Origin: Pseudomonas graminis
Lineage (GTDB): Bacteria > Pseudomonadota > Gammaproteobacteria > Pseudomonadales > Pseudomonadaceae
Length of the DNA: 64,000 nucleotides
Direction of reading: 5' to 3'
Assembly: GCF_900111735.1 (NCBI RefSeq)
Contig: NZ_FOHW01000023.1
Span: 28,730 to 92,729 of the forward strand
Position 1 is the stretch's first letter. Every line of letters begins with the position of its first letter. Below, in pieces: positions 52,308 to 60,930 of this stretch. The notes beneath the pieces were generated by a model that was given only the letters and a program-made list of their open reading frames with translations, ran no database searches and was not told the origin of the DNA. The position numbers and the translations under genes were made by a program.

Positions 52308-52406
52308 TTCCGGTCTCCATGAGAGGGTCATTGCGATAGAGACTCGCCTCGAGTCTGTTCAGACCCTAAGATGCTTCTCTATGTTTCCAGCCAAGCGAAC
52401 CGAGCC

Positions 52407-53186
52407 ATGATACAGGTCGATGCCCTGCCCGCTTTCAGCGATAACTACATCTGGTTGTTACAAGACAATGCCGTCAAACGCTGCGCCGTGGTTGACCCGG
52501 GTGATGCCGCTCCGGTCATTGCCTGGCTTGAGCGCAACCCTGACTGGTGCCTGACCGACATTCTCATCACCCATCACCACGCCGACCACACCGGCGGCGT
52601 CGCGCAACTGAAAACGCTGACAGGTGCCAAGGTCTACGGCCCGGCCAGCGAGAACATTCCGGCGCGGGACGTGGCCCTGTCCGATAACGATGAACTCACC
52701 GTACTCGGCCTGACATTTGCCGTCCATGCAGTCCCCGGCCACACCCTGGGCCACATCGCCTTTTACCATGCCGATGCGCAACAGCCACTGCTGTTCTGCG
52801 GCGACACGCTGTTCGCCGCCGGTTGCGGGCGTTTGTTCGAAGGCACGCCGCAGCAGATGCATCACTCCCTGAGCCGGCTCGCCGATCTGCCCGAAAGCAC
52901 CCTCGTCTACTGCGCCCACGAATACACACTGAGCAACCTGCGCTTTGCCGTGGCGGTCGAGCCGGAGAATGCCGACGTGCTGCAGCGCTTCGAGCAAGTG
53001 ACGCAATGGCGCGCGCAAAACCGCATCAGCGTGCCGTCGACGCTGGCACTGGAGCGCAAGACGAATCCGTTTCTGCGAGCCGCCGTCATCTCCGTGAAAC
53101 AAAAAGCAGACGAACGGAGCGGAACCCACAACGCATCGCCCACAGAGGTCTTTGCCGTGCTGCGGGCATGGAAAGATAAGTTCTAA
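52407..53186 (+). CDS. gloB: Hydroxyacylglutathione hydrolase (glyoxalase II)
   Basis: A 259-residue metallo-beta-lactamase-fold thioesterase finishing methylglyoxal detoxification. Metal motif THHHADHTGG (His56, His58, Asp60, His61), GHTLGHIAFY, CGDTLFAAGCGRLFEGTPQQM and the glutathione-binding C-terminal part (YCAHEYTLSNLRFA, KTNPFLRA). ATG 52407 begins the canonical MIQVDALPAFSDNYIWLL; the frame is open 36 bases further upstream. Divergent from the methyltransferase gene. Confidence 0.96.
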   Translation: MIQVDALPAFSDNYIWLLQDNAVKRCAVVDPGDAAPVIAWLERNPDWCLTDILITHHHADHTGGVAQLKTLTGAKVYGPASENIPARDVALSDNDELTVLGLTFAVHAVPGHTLGHIAFYHADAQQPLLFCGDTLFAAGCGRLFEGTPQQMHHSLSRLADLPESTLVYCAHEYTLSNLRFAVAVEPENADVLQRFEQVTQWRAQNRISVPSTLALERKTNPFLRAAVISVKQKADERSGTHNASPTEVFAVLRAWKDKF

Positions 53187-53285
53187 ACAGGCTGCGAATC
53201 GGCACGGAAATTCTGAAAGGTTGACCGTTCACCAGCCACTTTCTAGAATCGCCCGACATTTTCGCCTGGAACTATCCCCCAGCCA

Positions 53286-54899
53286 ATGTCGTCATCTATA
53301 CGCAAAACCTTCAATTCCGACACATTGACTCGGTTGGCCCAGGCAATCGCAGTGGTCGCGAGCGCGACACTGGCAGGCTGCCAGAGCACCGGCAGCCTCG
53401 AATCCGGGAACGGTTCCAGTGCCGCCCATCCCGTCGCCAGCACTAAACCAAAACCTGTTTATATCGCGCGCAAACCTGTGCCGCTCGCGCCGCCCCATGA
53501 TGTGTGGGAGCGCATGCGTCAAGGTTTCCAGTTGCAAGACGGCAACGACCAGAATCCGCGCATCGATCAGCAGCGTCTCTGGTACGCGAACAACCCTTCG
53601 TTCCTCGAAACCGCCGGTAACCGCGGCAGTCTTTACATGCACTACATCGTCGAGCGTCTTGAAGAACGCAACATGCCCCTTGAGCTGGCTTTGCTGCCGG
53701 TGATCGAGAGCGCGTACAACCCGATGGCCTTGTCGCGCAGCGATGCGGCGGGGATCTGGCAGTTCATTCCGTCCACCGGTCGGTACTTCAACTTGCGTCA
53801 GACCAATTTCTACGACGGCCGCCGCGACATCACTGCGTCCACCACGGCAGCGCTGGACTATCTGACCAAGCTGCACGACATGTTCAACGGCGACTGGCTG
53901 CTGGCACTGGCGGCTTACAACGCTGGCGAAGGCACGGTCAGCCGCGCCATCGAACGCAACGACAAGCTCAACCTGCCCACCGACTACTGGAACCTGCCGC
54001 TGCCGCAGGAAACCCGCGACTACGTGCCGAAACTTCTGGCACTGTCCCAGGTGGTCATGTCGCCAGATGCCTACGGCGTCAACCTCAGCCCGATCGACAA
54101 CAAGCCGTACTTCCAGGTCGTCGAACTGAATCAGCGCATGGACCTGTCGAAAGTCGCCGCCATGGCGAACATCGACGAAGACGAGCTGGTGCAGCTCAAC
54201 CCCGCCTTCAAGAAGCGTCTGACCATCGACGGACCCCAACACCTGCTGGTGCCGACGTCGAAATCCCAGTTGCTGACCACCAACCTGTCCAACATGAAGC
54301 CTGAAGAGCTGGTCGACTGGCAGCAATACCGCGTGCGTCCGGGCGACAGCCTGGCCAGCATCGCCAGCCGCTACAAGGTGTCGACCAGCACGCTCAAGGA
54401 CATCAACAAGCTGTCCGGCAATCAGGTGAAACGCGGCCAGGCGCTGACGATTCCGGTGCAGCCGGGCATGCAGTTTGCGACGCCGGTGTTCGAAGAAGTC
54501 GCCGAGGTGGACGACAAGCCGGCGCGCACCCGCAGCTACAGGGTGAAGAAGGGCGACAACCTGGTGCAGATCGCGCGCATCAACAAGGTCGACGTCAAGG
54601 ATTTGCAGCACTGGAACAAACTGTCCGGCCAGAACCTCAAGGTCGGCCAGACGCTGGTCATGCAGGACACCAGCAAACCGGCGAGAGCCAGCTCCCGTGC
54701 CGTGGCCAAGGCTGATAACAGCGCCAAGGGCGAGAACGCCGGCAAGAAGTCGATGCAGTACAAGATCCAGAAAGGCGATTCGATGTATTTGGTCGCCAAG
54801 CGCTTCAACGTCGAAATGCAGCACCTCAAGCGCTGGAACCCGCGCAGCGGCCAGGCCCTCAAGCCAGGGCAGACATTGACGGTGTACCTGCCGCACTGA
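53286..54899 (+). CDS. mltD: Membrane-bound lytic murein transglycosylase D
   Basis: A 537-residue lipoprotein: signal peptide with lipobox LAGC (Cys32). An SLT family 1 catalytic domain follows (about residues 105-260), with catalytic Glu141 in LLPVIESAYNPMALSRSDAA, then GIWQFIPSTGR and ALAAYNAGEGTVSRAIE. Three LysM peptidoglycan-binding domains start near residues 347 (QQYRVRPGDSLASIASRY), 417 (RSYRVKKGDNLVQIARI) and 491 (QYKIQKGDSMYLVAKRF). It cleaves glycan strands to 1,6-anhydro ends. The gloB-mltD order is conserved in gammaproteobacteria. A REP pair follows the stop. Confidence 0.95.
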   Translation: MSSSIRKTFNSDTLTRLAQAIAVVASATLAGCQSTGSLESGNGSSAAHPVASTKPKPVYIARKPVPLAPPHDVWERMRQGFQLQDGNDQNPRIDQQRLWYANNPSFLETAGNRGSLYMHYIVERLEERNMPLELALLPVIESAYNPMALSRSDAAGIWQFIPSTGRYFNLRQTNFYDGRRDITASTTAALDYLTKLHDMFNGDWLLALAAYNAGEGTVSRAIERNDKLNLPTDYWNLPLPQETRDYVPKLLALSQVVMSPDAYGVNLSPIDNKPYFQVVELNQRMDLSKVAAMANIDEDELVQLNPAFKKRLTIDGPQHLLVPTSKSQLLTTNLSNMKPEELVDWQQYRVRPGDSLASIASRYKVSTSTLKDINKLSGNQVKRGQALTIPVQPGMQFATPVFEEVAEVDDKPARTRSYRVKKGDNLVQIARINKVDVKDLQHWNKLSGQNLKVGQTLVMQDTSKPARASSRAVAKADNSAKGENAGKKSMQYKIQKGDSMYLVAKRFNVEMQHLKRWNPRSGQALKPGQTLTVYLPH

Positions 54900-54925
54900 T
54901 GAGTCGCAGGCAACGCCAACGCTCT

Positions 54926-55016
54926 TTGTAGGAGCGCGCTTGCCCGCGAACGCGGTGTTTCAGACACTGCTGTGCTGGCTGACACACTTTTATCGCGGGC
55001 AAGCGCGCTCCTACAG
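54926..55016. repeat. Inverted REP pair
   Basis: TGTAGGAGCGCGCTTGCCCG followed by CGAACGCGG (from 54927) and the inverted copy TATCGCGGGCAAGCGCGCTC followed by CTACA (to 55015) form a doublet with a short spacer. It lies between mltD and the peptide transporter operon. The core is the same as in the 39958-40296 cluster. Confidence 0.85.
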
Positions 55017-55111
55017 GTCGTGCAACGTTCAAGATGCCCCCCCGCCCCGCCCTTTTTCCAGCCGATACAAGCTGTTACTGTGACCGACCGCTGCCTGGAT
55101 CGACCGCCGAC

Positions 55112-56941
55112 TTGATACGTCACCTGCTGCTGACTTTCAGCCTGGTCTTGAGCACGACAGCCGCCGCGACCATCAGCGAAAGCCATGGTTACGCACAATT
55201 CGGCGTCCTCAAGTACCCTGCCAGCTTTACGCATTTCGACTGGGTCAATCCTGAGGCGCCGAAGGCTGGCACCCTGCGAATCATGGCCAACGGCACGTTC
55301 GACACCCTCAACCCCTACACCTTCAAGGGCAGCAGCCCGATTTCGACCCCCAACTTCGGCCAGTACGGCGTCAGCGAGCTGAACGAACCGCTGATGGTCG
55401 GCACCGGCCAGTACGATCCCTCCGGCGATGAACCCACCTCCAGTTATGGCCTGATCGCCAAAACCGTCGAGTACAGCGACGACCGCAGCTGGGTGGTGTT
55501 CAACCTGCGCCCCGAAGCGCGCTTTCACGACGGCAAGCCGATTACGGCCTACGACGTGGCGTTTTCCTACAGAACGTTGCTGAAGGACGGTCACCCGCAG
55601 TACCGCACCGCGTTGCAGGAAGTGCAGCGCGTGGACATCCTCAACCGCCACCGCATTCGTTTCGTGTTCAAGCGATCCGGCAACCCATTATTGATTCTGC
55701 GGCTCGGCGAGCTGCCGGTCCTGCCACAGCATTACTGGAAGAACCGCGACTTCAAGGCCACCTCCTTCGAGGCCCCGTTGGGCAGCGGCCCCTACCGCAT
55801 CACCCAGGTGCGGCCGGGCCGCAGTCTGGTATTCGAGCGGGTGAAGGACTATTGGGGCAAGGACCTGCCGGTCAACCGCGGCAAGTACAACTTCAACCGC
55901 GTCGAGGTGGAGTTCTACCGCGACGCCGACGTGGCGTTCGAAGCATTCAAGGCGGGCGAGTTCGACATCTACATCGAGCATCAGGCGAAGAACTGGCTCA
56001 CCGGTTATGACTTTCCGGCGGTGACCGAGGGCAAGGTGATCAAGGCGCAGATCCCGCACCAGATCCCCACGCAGACCCAAGGGCTGTTCATGAACACCCG
56101 TCGCGGCACGTTCGCCGATATCCGCGTGCGCGAGGCACTGGGGCTGATGTTCAACTTCGAGTGGACCAACCGCACGCTGTTCAACGACGCCTATATGCGC
56201 TCGACCAGCTACTACCCGAACAGCGAATTCACCTCCAGCGGCCTGCCCGCCGGCCGCGAATTCCTGATGCTCGCGCCATACCGCGAGCAATTGCCGGCCA
56301 AGCTGTTCACCCAGCCCTTCGCCGTGTCAAAAACCGACGGCGGTGGCGTGCCCCGCGACTCCATCCGCAAAGCGCTGAAACTGCTGGCCGACGCGGGCTG
56401 GACATTCACCGAGCGCGGCTTGACCAACAGCGCAGGGCAGCCGTTGCGTTTCGAAATACTTCTGGTCAATCCCAACCTAGAACGAATCCTTCAGCCCTAC
56501 ATCGAAGACCTCACGCGGATCGGCATCGACGCGCACCTGCGCACCGTTGACCGCGCCCAGTACAAACAGCGGCTGGACCAGTTCGATTTCGACATGATTC
56601 TGATGACCCTCAACCAGACCCTCAGTCCGGGGCTGGAGCAATGGCAGTATTTCCATTCCAGCCAGGCCAGCATCAAAGGCAGCAAAAACTACGCCGGCGT
56701 TGCCAACCCGGTGGTCGACAACCTGCTCAACCAGTTGCTGGCGGCCAAAACCCGGGACGACCAGGTGGCAGCGACCCGCGCTCTGGATCGGGTGTTGCTG
56801 TGGCAGCACTACATGATCCCCAACTGGTACCTCAATAATCATCGTCTGGCGTACCGCAACCGGTTCGCCATGGTCACCACCCCGCCCTACACCCTGGGCC
56901 TGCGTGCGTGGTGGCTCAAGCCTTCGGAGAAAACCCAATGA
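55112..56941 (+). CDS. Peptide ABC transporter substrate-binding protein 1 (YejA-like)
   Basis: A 609-residue periplasmic protein of the family 5 (DppA/OppA) binding proteins. TTG 55112 is chosen because it begins a clean signal peptide (IRHLLLTFSLVLSTTAAATI); the frame is open to 55034 but the added residues are not signal-like. The mature part has FGVLKYPASFTHFDWVNPEA, LRPEARFHDGKPITAYDVAFS, GSGPYRITQVRPGRSLVFER and VEFYRDADVAFEAFKAGEFD, as in YejA. It is followed with a four-base overlap by a paralogue, then yejB, yejE and yejF. The YejABEF system takes up peptides such as microcin C in E. coli; actual cargo here is unknown. Confidence 0.9.
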   Translation: MIRHLLLTFSLVLSTTAAATISESHGYAQFGVLKYPASFTHFDWVNPEAPKAGTLRIMANGTFDTLNPYTFKGSSPISTPNFGQYGVSELNEPLMVGTGQYDPSGDEPTSSYGLIAKTVEYSDDRSWVVFNLRPEARFHDGKPITAYDVAFSYRTLLKDGHPQYRTALQEVQRVDILNRHRIRFVFKRSGNPLLILRLGELPVLPQHYWKNRDFKATSFEAPLGSGPYRITQVRPGRSLVFERVKDYWGKDLPVNRGKYNFNRVEVEFYRDADVAFEAFKAGEFDIYIEHQAKNWLTGYDFPAVTEGKVIKAQIPHQIPTQTQGLFMNTRRGTFADIRVREALGLMFNFEWTNRTLFNDAYMRSTSYYPNSEFTSSGLPAGREFLMLAPYREQLPAKLFTQPFAVSKTDGGGVPRDSIRKALKLLADAGWTFTERGLTNSAGQPLRFEILLVNPNLERILQPYIEDLTRIGIDAHLRTVDRAQYKQRLDQFDFDMILMTLNQTLSPGLEQWQYFHSSQASIKGSKNYAGVANPVVDNLLNQLLAAKTRDDQVAATRALDRVLLWQHYMIPNWYLNNHRLAYRNRFAMVTTPPYTLGLRAWWLKPSEKTQ

Positions 56942-58833
56942 CTGCCCTGCGCTCCCTGACCCGCGCCGGCGGCCTGTTTCTGAGTCCGTTCGTGCTGGCC
57001 CCGCTGCTGCTCGGCGTGACCTGCGCAGCCCAGGCGGCTCCGCAACACGCCATCACCCTGTACAACGAAGCGCCGAAATACCCCGCCGACTTCAAGCATT
57101 TCGATTACGTGAACCCTGACGCCCCAAAAGGCGGAATTCTGCGCAGCGCCGGTTTTGGTGGCTTCGACAGCCTCAATCCATTCATCAGCAAAGGCGTGCC
57201 TGCCGACGACATCGGACTGATCTACGACACCCTCGCCCGCCAGGGCCTGGACGAGCCGTTCACCGAATACGGGCTGATCGCCGGCAAGATCGAAAAAGCG
57301 CCGGATAACAGCTGGGTGCGTTTTTATCTGCGCCCCGAAGCGAAATTCAACGACGGTCATCCGGTCCGCGCCGAAGACGTTGTGTTCAGCTTCGAAACGC
57401 TGATCAAGGACGGCTCGCCGCTGTACCGCAGTTACTACGCCGACGTGGATCAGGCCGTCGCCGAAAACCCGACCACGGTGCTGTTCAAGTTCAAGCACAA
57501 CAACAACCGCGAACTGCCGCTGATCCTCGGCCAGTTGCCAGTGCTGCCCAAGCACTGGTGGGCCAGCCGCGACTTCAGCAAGGGCAACCTGGAAATTCCC
57601 CTGGGCAGCGGGCCGTACAAGGTGGTCGAGGTCAAGGCCGGACGCTCGGTGCGCTACGAGCGGGTCAAGGATTACTGGGGCAAGGACCTGCCGATCAACA
57701 AGGGCTTCTACAACTTCGACCGGCTGTCCACCGACTACTACCGCGATAACACGGTAGCTCTCGAAGCATTGAAAGCGGGTGCTTTCGACTTCTGGCAGGA
57801 AATGGCGGCGAAGAACTGGGCAACGGCCTATGACGTTCCGGCTGTCAGAGAAGGCCGTCTGATCAAGGAAGAAATTCCCAACGGCAATCCCCAAGGCATG
57901 CAGGGTTTCATCTTCAACCTGCGCAAGCCGATGTTCCAGGACGTGCGCGTGCGTCAGGCCCTCAGCCTGTTGCTCGATTTCGAGTGGACCAACAAGCAGC
58001 TGTTCTTCGGCACCTACACCCGCACCAAAAGCTACTTCGACAATTCCGACATGGGCGCCAAAGGCCTGCCGACGCCTGCCGAACTGAAGATTCTCGAACC
58101 CCTGCGCGGCAAGCTGCCGGAATCGGTGTTCTCAGAAGAGTTCAAGCTGCCAGTCACCGATGGCAGCGGCATCATCCGCGAGCAACAGCGCAAGGCGTTT
58201 CAGTTGCTCAAGGAGGCCGGCTGGAAAATCGTCGGCGACAAGATGGTCGACACCGACGGCAAGCCCGTCACCATCGAGTTTCTGCTCGCCCAGACCGAAT
58301 TCGAGCGCGTGCTCCTGCCGTACAAGCGCAACTTGGCCGACATCGGCATCGATCTGGAAATCCGCCGGGTCGACGTGTCGCAGTACATCACCCGCCGCCG
58401 CTCACGGGACTACGACATGATCGTCGGCAGTTTCCCGCAATCGAGCTCGCCGGGTAACGAGCAGCGCGAATACTGGGATTCCTCCGCCGCCGACAAGCCG
58501 GGCAGCTACAACGTCATCGGCCTCAAGGACCCGGCCGTCGACACGCTGGTGAACGGCTTGATCAACGCCGACTCGCGCCAGAGCCTGATTGACCACACCC
58601 GCGCCCTCGACCGTGCGCTGCTGTGGGGCTACTACGTGATCCCGAACTGGCACATCAAGACCTGGCGCGTGGCGTACTGGGATCACCTGGGCCACCCGGG
58701 CAAAACCCCGCTCTACGACATCGGCACCGTGACGTGGTGGGTCAAACCCGACGCGACGCCGGCCATTCCCGTGCAGGTCGCGCCAGATCAGATGCCGGCC
58801 GACGCCGAGTCAGCCAAAGGCACGGAGCAATAA
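56938..58833 (+). CDS. Peptide ABC transporter substrate-binding protein 2 (YejA-like)
   Basis: A 631-residue paralogue of the preceding gene, starting at ATG 56938 overlapping its stop (ATGA). Signal peptide up to CAAQAAPQ. Parallel landmarks: YNEAPKYPADFKHFDYVNPD, LRPEAKFNDGHPVRAEDVVFS, LGSGPYKVVEVKAGRSVRYE, YYRDNTVALEALKAGAFDFW. A charged C-terminal tail (VAPDQMPADAESAKGTEQ) is extra. One permease pair with two receptors suggests two ligand ranges. The stop is one base from the yejB start. Confidence 0.92.
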   Translation: MTALRSLTRAGGLFLSPFVLAPLLLGVTCAAQAAPQHAITLYNEAPKYPADFKHFDYVNPDAPKGGILRSAGFGGFDSLNPFISKGVPADDIGLIYDTLARQGLDEPFTEYGLIAGKIEKAPDNSWVRFYLRPEAKFNDGHPVRAEDVVFSFETLIKDGSPLYRSYYADVDQAVAENPTTVLFKFKHNNNRELPLILGQLPVLPKHWWASRDFSKGNLEIPLGSGPYKVVEVKAGRSVRYERVKDYWGKDLPINKGFYNFDRLSTDYYRDNTVALEALKAGAFDFWQEMAAKNWATAYDVPAVREGRLIKEEIPNGNPQGMQGFIFNLRKPMFQDVRVRQALSLLLDFEWTNKQLFFGTYTRTKSYFDNSDMGAKGLPTPAELKILEPLRGKLPESVFSEEFKLPVTDGSGIIREQQRKAFQLLKEAGWKIVGDKMVDTDGKPVTIEFLLAQTEFERVLLPYKRNLADIGIDLEIRRVDVSQYITRRRSRDYDMIVGSFPQSSSPGNEQREYWDSSAADKPGSYNVIGLKDPAVDTLVNGLINADSRQSLIDHTRALDRALLWGYYVIPNWHIKTWRVAYWDHLGHPGKTPLYDIGTVTWWVKPDATPAIPVQVAPDQMPADAESAKGTEQ

Positions 58834-58834
58834 C

Positions 58835-59908
58835 ATGCTGGCCTACATTCTGCGGCGTCTGCTGCTGATCATTCCGACACTGTTCGGCATTCTGTTGATC
58901 AACTTCGTCATCATCCAGGCCGCACCGGGTGGTCCGGTGGAGCAGATGATCGCCAAGCTCGAAGGCTTCGAAGGCGCCACCAGCCGCATCGCCGGTGGCG
59001 GCGCGGAAGTCTCGGTGGCGGGCTCGACCTATCGCGGCGCCCAGGGCCTGGACCCGGGCCTGATCAAGGAAATCGAGCACATGTACGGCTTCGACAAATC
59101 GGCACCGGAACGCTTGTGGATCATGGTCAAGAACTACGCCCATCTGGATTTCGGCGACAGCTTCTTTCGCGACGCCAAGGTCATCGACCTGATCGTCGAG
59201 AAGATGCCGGTGTCGATCTCCCTCGGGCTGTGGAGCACGCTGATCATGTACCTGGTGTCGATCCCCCTGGGGATCGCCAAAGCCACGCGCCACGGCAGCC
59301 ATTTCGACGTCTGGACCAGCTCGGCGATCATCGTCGGCTACGCCATTCCGGCGTTCCTGTTCGCCATCCTGCTGATCGTGGTGTTCGCCGGCGGCAGTTA
59401 TTTCGACTGGTTCCCGTTGCGCGGGCTGACGTCGAGCAACTTCGACGAAATGAGCTGGCTGGGCAAAGTGGGCGACTACTTCTGGCACCTGGTGCTGCCG
59501 ATCACCGCGCTGGTCATCGGCAACTTCGCCACCATGACCCTGCTGACGAAAAACAGCTTTCTCGATGAAATCGGCAAGCAATACGTGATTACCGCCAAGG
59601 CAAAGGGCCTGACTCAACGGCGAGTCCTTTACGGGCACGTGTTCCGTAACGCCATGCTGCTGGTGATCGCGGGTTTCCCATCGGCGTTCATTGGCATCTT
59701 CTTCACCGGTTCCCTGCTGGTGGAAGTGATCTTCTCCCTCGACGGCCTTGGCCTGATGAGCTTTGAAGCCGCGATCAACCGCGATTACCCGGTGGTGTTC
59801 GGCACGCTGTTCATCTTCACCCTGCTCGGGCTGGTGGTGAAACTGATCGGCGACCTGACCTACACGCTGGTTGACCCACGCATCGACTTCGACCGCAGGG
59901 ATCATTGA
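58835..59908 (+). CDS. yejB: Peptide ABC transporter permease YejB-type
   Basis: A 357-residue inner-membrane permease of the DppB/OppB group. N-terminal helix MLAYILRRLLLIIPTLFGI, then IQAAPGGPVEQM, about six membrane helices, and the cytoplasmic coupling loop EIGKQYVITAKAKGLTQRRVLYGHVFRNAM (EAA motif). C-terminal VFGTLFIFTLLGLVVKLIGD and YTLVDPRIDF are canonical. Longer than DppB because of an insert at about residues 45-75 (GATSRIAGGGAEVSVAGSTY), typical of YejB. Packed directly between the second receptor and yejE. Confidence 0.94.
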   Translation: MLAYILRRLLLIIPTLFGILLINFVIIQAAPGGPVEQMIAKLEGFEGATSRIAGGGAEVSVAGSTYRGAQGLDPGLIKEIEHMYGFDKSAPERLWIMVKNYAHLDFGDSFFRDAKVIDLIVEKMPVSISLGLWSTLIMYLVSIPLGIAKATRHGSHFDVWTSSAIIVGYAIPAFLFAILLIVVFAGGSYFDWFPLRGLTSSNFDEMSWLGKVGDYFWHLVLPITALVIGNFATMTLLTKNSFLDEIGKQYVITAKAKGLTQRRVLYGHVFRNAMLLVIAGFPSAFIGIFFTGSLLVEVIFSLDGLGLMSFEAAINRDYPVVFGTLFIFTLLGLVVKLIGDLTYTLVDPRIDFDRRDH

Positions 59909-59909
59909 T

Positions 59910-60929
59910 ATGACGTTGTCCCCTCTCAATCGACGCCGTTTCGAACGCTTCAAGGCCAACAAGCGTGGCTGGTGGTCGCTGTGGCTGTTTCTGATCCTGT
60001 TCGGCGCAAGCCTTGGCGCCGAACTTATCGCCAACGACAAACCCCTGGCGGTGCGCTACGACGGCGAGTGGTACTTCCCGGTGTTCAAGCGCTACCCGGA
60101 AACCACCTTCGGCGGTGAATTCCCGCTGGAGGCCAACTACAAGAGCCCCTACATCAAGGAGCTGCTGGCGGCCAAAGACGGCTGGACGCTGTGGGCGCCG
60201 ATTCCGTTCAGCTACCAGAGCATCAACTACGACCTGAAAGTCCCGGCCCCTGCCCCGCCCTCGCGGGAAAACCTGCTGGGCACCGACGATCAGGGCCGCG
60301 ACGTGCTGGCGCGGGTGATCTATGGCTTCCGCGTGTCGGTGCTGTTCGCCCTGACGCTGACGATCCTCAGCTCGATCATCGGCGTTATCGCCGGGGCCCT
60401 GCAGGGTTTCTACGGCGGCTGGGTGGACCTGATCGGCCAGCGCTTTCTGGAAATCTGGTCCGGGCTGCCGGTGCTGTACCTGTTGATCATCCTCGCCAGC
60501 TTTGTGCAGCCCAACTTCTGGTGGCTGCTGGGTATCATGCTGCTGTTCTCGTGGATGAGCCTGGTGGACGTGGTGCGCGCCGAGTTCCTGCGTGGCCGCA
60601 ACCTCGAATACGTGCGCGCCGCTCGGGCGCTGGGCATGGAAAACGGCGCGATCATGTTCCGCCACATCCTGCCCAACGCGATGGTGTCGACCATGACCTT
60701 CATGCCGTTCATTCTCACCGGCGCGATCGGCACGCTGACCGCGCTGGACTTCCTCGGCTTCGGCCTGCCCGCCGGCTCGCCTTCGCTGGGCGAACTGGTG
60801 GCCCAGGGCAAATCCAACCTGCAGGCGCCGTGGCTGGGCATCAGCGCCTTCGCCGTGCTGGCGATCATGTTGAGCCTGCTGGTGTTCATCGGCGAATCCG
60901 CCCGCGACGCATTCGACCCGAGGAAATGA
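59910..60929 (+). CDS. yejE: Peptide ABC transporter permease YejE-type
   Basis: A 339-residue permease of the DppC/OppC group. ATG 59910 starts two bases after the yejB stop (MTLSPLNRRRFERFKANKRG). A large periplasmic insert between helices 1 and 2 (FPVFKRYPETTFGGEFPLEA) is the YejE hallmark. Then GTDDQGRDVLARVIYGFRVS, the EAA loop EYVRAARALGMENGAIMFRH and LDFLGFGLPAGSPSLGEL. The C-terminus IGESARDAFDPRK is canonical. Works as a heterodimer with YejB. Confidence 0.94.
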   Translation: MTLSPLNRRRFERFKANKRGWWSLWLFLILFGASLGAELIANDKPLAVRYDGEWYFPVFKRYPETTFGGEFPLEANYKSPYIKELLAAKDGWTLWAPIPFSYQSINYDLKVPAPAPPSRENLLGTDDQGRDVLARVIYGFRVSVLFALTLTILSSIIGVIAGALQGFYGGWVDLIGQRFLEIWSGLPVLYLLIILASFVQPNFWWLLGIMLLFSWMSLVDVVRAEFLRGRNLEYVRAARALGMENGAIMFRHILPNAMVSTMTFMPFILTGAIGTLTALDFLGFGLPAGSPSLGELVAQGKSNLQAPWLGISAFAVLAIMLSLLVFIGESARDAFDPRK

Positions 60930-60930
60930 G

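Noticed and set aside
53098..53125. GGAACC...CCACAGA within gloB as a hrp box
   Set aside because: Spacing is about 13 bases, outside the 15-16 range, and it lies inside a core gene.
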